Origin: Bacteroidales bacterium
GTDB taxonomy: Bacteria > Bacteroidota > Bacteroidia > Bacteroidales > JAOZMU01
Direction of reading: 5' to 3'
Length of the DNA stretch: 7,969 bases
NCBI GenBank assembly: GCA_029934165.1
Contig: JAOZMU010000140.1
Location: 1-7,969, forward strand
The position numbers were made by a program, and so were the translations under genes. The notes below the pieces were generated by a model. The model was not told where the DNA came from. It searched no databases and was given only the letters and a program-made list of their open reading frames with translations. The stretch's first letter is position 1. Each line of letters opens with the position of its first letter. Shown piece after piece: positions 5,122 to 7,969 of the stretch.

Positions 5122-6942
5122 ATGTCCGATATAATCCAATTGCTCCCCGATTCGGTTGCCAATCAGATTGCGGCAGGCGAAGTCATTCAGCGTCCTGCAT
5201 CGGTTGTAAAAGAGCTGGTAGAGAACGCCTTAGATTCTGGTGCGACAAGCATTACTGTTATTGTAAAAAATGCTGGGAAATCGCTTATCCAAGTCATCGA
5301 CAACGGATGCGGAATGAGCCAAACCGATGCCCGCATTGCTTTTGAGCGTCATGCAACATCGAAAATAAACAAAGCCTCCGATTTATTTGCAATCCGAACG
5401 ATGGGTTTTCGTGGCGAAGCCCTTGCCTCTATTGCCGCCATTGCTCAAGTAGAGCTTCGCACCAAGCGCATCGAAGACGAGCTTGGCGTTTGCATAAAAA
5501 TAAGCGGCTCAACTGTCGAAAGCCAAGACGTTATTTCTTGCTCCAATGGTAGTAATTTTGCCGTCAAGAATCTTTTTTTCAACGTGCCGGCACGTCGTAA
5601 ATTCCTCAAAGCTAACTCTACAGAATTGAGGCATATTATATCTGAAGTTCAACGAATTGCGCTGCCAAATCCGCAAATAGGATTTGTCCTAACGCACAAC
5701 GATTCGGAAATTTATCGCCTTACGCCATCAAACATGATGCAGCGAATTATTGGTGTTTTCAACAAGAATAAAAAACAGCGATTAGTACCTGTTCAAACGG
5801 ATACAACTATCGTTAAAATAAGGGGTTACGTTGGCAAACCAGAGTTTTCGCGCAAATCTAGTAACGAACAGTTTTTTTTTGTAAACGGACGTTATATGCG
5901 TAGTGCGTATTTTCATAAATCTGTAATTATTGCTTACCAAAAATTGCTTCCTCCAGATACATCGCCAAGTTATTTTGTTTTTCTTGATACAGACCCTGCG
6001 CGAATAGACATAAATATACACCCAACAAAAACCGAAATAAAATTTGAGGAAGGCGAGGCTGTTTTTCAAATAATACTCGCTATTATACGAGAGGCATTGG
6101 GTAAATTTAACATCGTACCTTCAATAGATTTCGATACAAAAGGCAAAATGGATATGCCCGTTGTATCCAAGGATACTGTTGTTGTTCAGCCTGTTGTAGA
6201 TATAGATGATAATTTTAATCCATTTGAAAAAGAAAAGAAAATAACGAAAAAAAACTACGTTCCTAAATCTGCATTGGACAGTGTGCCAGACGATTGGGAA
6301 AATCTTTATGATGGCTTGGTGGAAACACAACCGCAACAGCAAAATATTTTTGAGGATACAAAAAAAACAGAAAGCGACCAACCAAAACCAAATGTACTGC
6401 AACTGCAAAATAAATTTATCCTGACGACAGTAAAATCTGGCGTGATGATAATTGACCAACAACGGGCGCACGAACGTATTTTGTATGAGCAGTTTGAACA
6501 AGCGATATCGAACCAAAAAGGGCTTATTCAAAAAAGCCTTTACCCGCTGGTGATAGAACTAGATGCTATTGATTTTGAGATTATGATGCAAGTGATGGCA
6601 GAGCTACGGGCAATAGGTTTTGATATTGAACAGTTTGGAAATCAGGCTATTTCTGTCAGTGGTATTCCTGCTGAGTTTGAGGCTGGCGACCCGCAACACG
6701 CCATATTTGCAATTTTGGAGAAATTTAAGACATATCCGAAAGATTTAATTGCCGATACACAACAACGCATTGCTGCCTCGATGGCAAAAGTTGCGTCTAT
6801 TTCGTCTGATAAAATGCTTCAACATAGCGAGATGAAAGAAATAATAGACCGTTTGTTTGCGTGTCAAATTCCGAATTATACGCCAGATGGTAAAACTGTT
6901 TTAACAATTTTGAAAAACAACGAAATACAAGAAAAATTTTAG
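5122..6942 (+). CDS. mutL: DNA mismatch repair protein MutL
   Basis: MutL couples MutS mismatch recognition to strand removal. The ATG at 5122 gives 606 residues starting MSDIIQLLPDSVANQIAAGE, the usual family start. A TTG at 5086 would add 12 residues and is unlikely. The N-terminal GHKL ATPase is complete: ELVENALD (31-38, catalytic E31, Mg-binding N35), DNGCG (60-64), ATSKI (78-82), GFRGEAL (95-101), NVPARRKF (154-161) and HPTKTEIKF (300-308, K303). A polar linker covers about 335-425, then the dimerisation domain (about 426-606). The endonuclease motif DQHA(x)2E(x)4E reads DQQRAHERILYE (445-456), and the usual CPHGRP site reads CQIPNYTPDG (581-590). Nuclease activity is therefore uncertain. 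QQNIF (406-410) in the linker resembles a β-clamp-binding motif. The gene follows the small membrane protein and ends 3 bases before the rhomboid gene. Confidence 0.97.
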   Translation: MSDIIQLLPDSVANQIAAGEVIQRPASVVKELVENALDSGATSITVIVKNAGKSLIQVIDNGCGMSQTDARIAFERHATSKINKASDLFAIRTMGFRGEALASIAAIAQVELRTKRIEDELGVCIKISGSTVESQDVISCSNGSNFAVKNLFFNVPARRKFLKANSTELRHIISEVQRIALPNPQIGFVLTHNDSEIYRLTPSNMMQRIIGVFNKNKKQRLVPVQTDTTIVKIRGYVGKPEFSRKSSNEQFFFVNGRYMRSAYFHKSVIIAYQKLLPPDTSPSYFVFLDTDPARIDINIHPTKTEIKFEEGEAVFQIILAIIREALGKFNIVPSIDFDTKGKMDMPVVSKDTVVVQPVVDIDDNFNPFEKEKKITKKNYVPKSALDSVPDDWENLYDGLVETQPQQQNIFEDTKKTESDQPKPNVLQLQNKFILTTVKSGVMIIDQQRAHERILYEQFEQAISNQKGLIQKSLYPLVIELDAIDFEIMMQVMAELRAIGFDIEQFGNQAISVSGIPAEFEAGDPQHAIFAILEKFKTYPKDLIADTQQRIAASMAKVASISSDKMLQHSEMKEIIDRLFACQIPNYTPDGKTVLTILKNNEIQEKF

Positions 6943-6945
6943 AAA

Positions 6946-7758
6946 ATGAACTCCAATTTAAAAAACATACCGCCAGTCGTTAAAAACTTACTAATAATCA
7001 ATATTTTAGTGTTATTTGTTGGTTTTGTTTGCGAAGAATATCTGGACATCAATTTTACACAAATAGTAGGGCTGCATTCGCCACAGTCGGAACTTTTTGA
7101 GCCGTATCAGTTTATTACCCACATGTTTATGCATGGCGATGTTTGGCATTTGGTTTTCAATATGTACGCATTGTTCATTTTAGGACGCATGCTCGAAACT
7201 GTCTGGGGGAGCAAGCGTTTTCTCATCTATTATATGATTACTGGATTGGGCGCGGCTGTTCTTCATTTGGCGATAAATTCTTGGGAGGTAGCCGCTTTTA
7301 CGACAGATGCCAATGCCTTTTTTGCCAATTCAACGCCCGAAACATTTGCGCAATTTATTCGCGAAAACATTGGCAGTGCCAACAAAGAGATAAACGATTT
7401 TATTATTAATTGGACAAGGAGTCCAGAACAATCTGAATTTGCAACAGAGGCAAAAAGTTTTGTAAATTATCTGCTGGAACAAAAAGAAAACGTAACTACT
7501 GTCGGTGCTTCTGGTGCTGTTTTTGGTGTGCTGCTAGCTTTTGGAATGCTTTTTCCGAATACCGAATTTTTCTTGTTTTTTATTCCTGTTCCAATAAAAG
7601 CAAAATACTTTGTTATAGGCTATGGTGCTATTGAGTTATACCTTGGTTTTCAGAATAATCCGAGCGACAACATAGCTCATTTTGCTCATTTGGGAGGAAT
7701 GCTTTTCGGATTTTTGTTGATTAAATATTGGAAATACGATAAACATCGTTATAATTAA
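6946..7758 (+). CDS. Rhomboid-family intramembrane serine protease
   Basis: This multi-pass inner-membrane protease cleaves membrane-spanning substrates; its substrate here is unknown. It has 270 residues. The first membrane segment is at about 12-30. HGDVWHLVFN (63-72) gives the family His-x4-His-x3-Asn motif. GASG (187-190) supplies the catalytic serine S189, and HFAHLGG (245-251) the catalytic histidine H248. Further hydrophobic segments lie at about 70-85, 92-112, 186-203, 208-235 and 248-260. A polar stretch of about 70 residues (113-184) is inserted between the third membrane segment and the one carrying the serine; E. coli GlpG lacks it. I recall similar inserts in other Bacteroidota rhomboids. 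The ATG starts 3 bases after the mutL stop, so translation is probably coupled. A rhomboid gene after mutL is, from memory, common in Bacteroidota. Confidence 0.95.
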   Translation: MNSNLKNIPPVVKNLLIINILVLFVGFVCEEYLDINFTQIVGLHSPQSELFEPYQFITHMFMHGDVWHLVFNMYALFILGRMLETVWGSKRFLIYYMITGLGAAVLHLAINSWEVAAFTTDANAFFANSTPETFAQFIRENIGSANKEINDFIINWTRSPEQSEFATEAKSFVNYLLEQKENVTTVGASGAVFGVLLAFGMLFPNTEFFLFFIPVPIKAKYFVIGYGAIELYLGFQNNPSDNIAHFAHLGGMLFGFLLIKYWKYDKHRYN

Positions 7759-7764
7759 AATCGG

Positions 7765-7790
7765 ATAAACGCATTCAATTTTTGCGTTAT
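7765..7790 (+). terminator. Weak hairpin after the rhomboid gene
   Basis: AACGCA (7768-7773) pairs with TGCGTT (7783-7788), plus two more A:T pairs across a bulge. The sequence after it (TTGCATAC) is not a U-run, so termination would be poor. It lies 7 bases after the stop and may only protect the 3' end. Confidence 0.25.
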
Positions 7791-7969
7791 TTGCATACAG
7801 CGAAGAACTTAGAACGAAGATTAAATTAAATTAACTATACCATTATTTGCTGTTTGTTGCTGATTTTCAGTCAAATAGTAAACCGTTGTCTCAATATTAA
7901 AAAGAGCAGGACACTTATTAGACTTTGGACAATAATAAATTTAGAGTTAAAAATAATAAATTTGAAAAA
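7791..7969. other. AT-rich end of the window, no gene supported
   Basis: The minus strand is open from 7940 to a TAA at 7821 (39 codons, reading CPKSNKCPALFN and onward), but it has no ATG and a stop just upstream. It could be the decayed tail of a gene or chance. No promoter box, strong terminator or repeat copy was found here. Confidence 0.4.

Noticed and set aside
7821..7940. Open stretch on the minus strand reading CPKSNKCPALFN and onward
   Set aside because: Only 39 codons, no start codon and a stop just upstream; I cannot support it as a gene or a fragment of a known one.

Overview
The window reads as chromosomal DNA from a Bacteroidota bacterium, most likely Bacteroidales. It is AT-rich with long AT-rich spacers and no clear Shine-Dalgarno sequences. 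Several sites match the Bacteroidota promoter form TTG-N19-21-TAnnTTTG. The gene block of a small C-terminally anchored membrane protein, mutL and a rhomboid protease is a Bacteroidales-type neighbourhood. This assignment comes from reading and recall, not from a search.

The first part (1-2815) holds two convergent metabolic genes. manC (mannose-1-phosphate guanylyltransferase, GDP-mannose supply) runs rightward at 348-1436. An NADP-type isocitrate/isopropylmalate-family dehydrogenase runs leftward at 1616-2815. They share a strong bidirectional Rho-independent terminator at 1461-1494.

The middle part (2816-4772) is mostly non-coding. Its one convincing gene is a leftward 86-residue acidic protein of unknown function at 3695-3955. 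The rest is unusually full of non-coding structure. There are four same-orientation copies of an approximately 90-125 bp interspersed repeat (called R1 here; near 1, 1531, 3550 and 4094). There are two copies of an approximately 65 bp repeat (R2; 148 and 4527). A 107 bp element with 14 bp perfect terminal inverted repeats (3445-3551) touches one R1 copy. A GC-rich 144 bp segment (4331-4474) folds on paper into a long segmented hairpin. Two promoter-like sites in tandem (3122-3182) have no gene downstream.

The right part (4734-7758) looks like one rightward operon: a good promoter at 4709-4741, a 100-residue tail-anchored protein, mutL 46 nt later, and a rhomboid intramembrane protease 3 nt after mutL. 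MutL keeps its ATPase motifs, but its C-terminal endonuclease motifs are eroded. The last 211 bases contain no gene that I can support.

The most interesting material is the non-coding repeat and hairpin set. The enzymes are recognisable family members, with two active-site points worth checking: the substrate pocket of the dehydrogenase and the nuclease motif of MutL.
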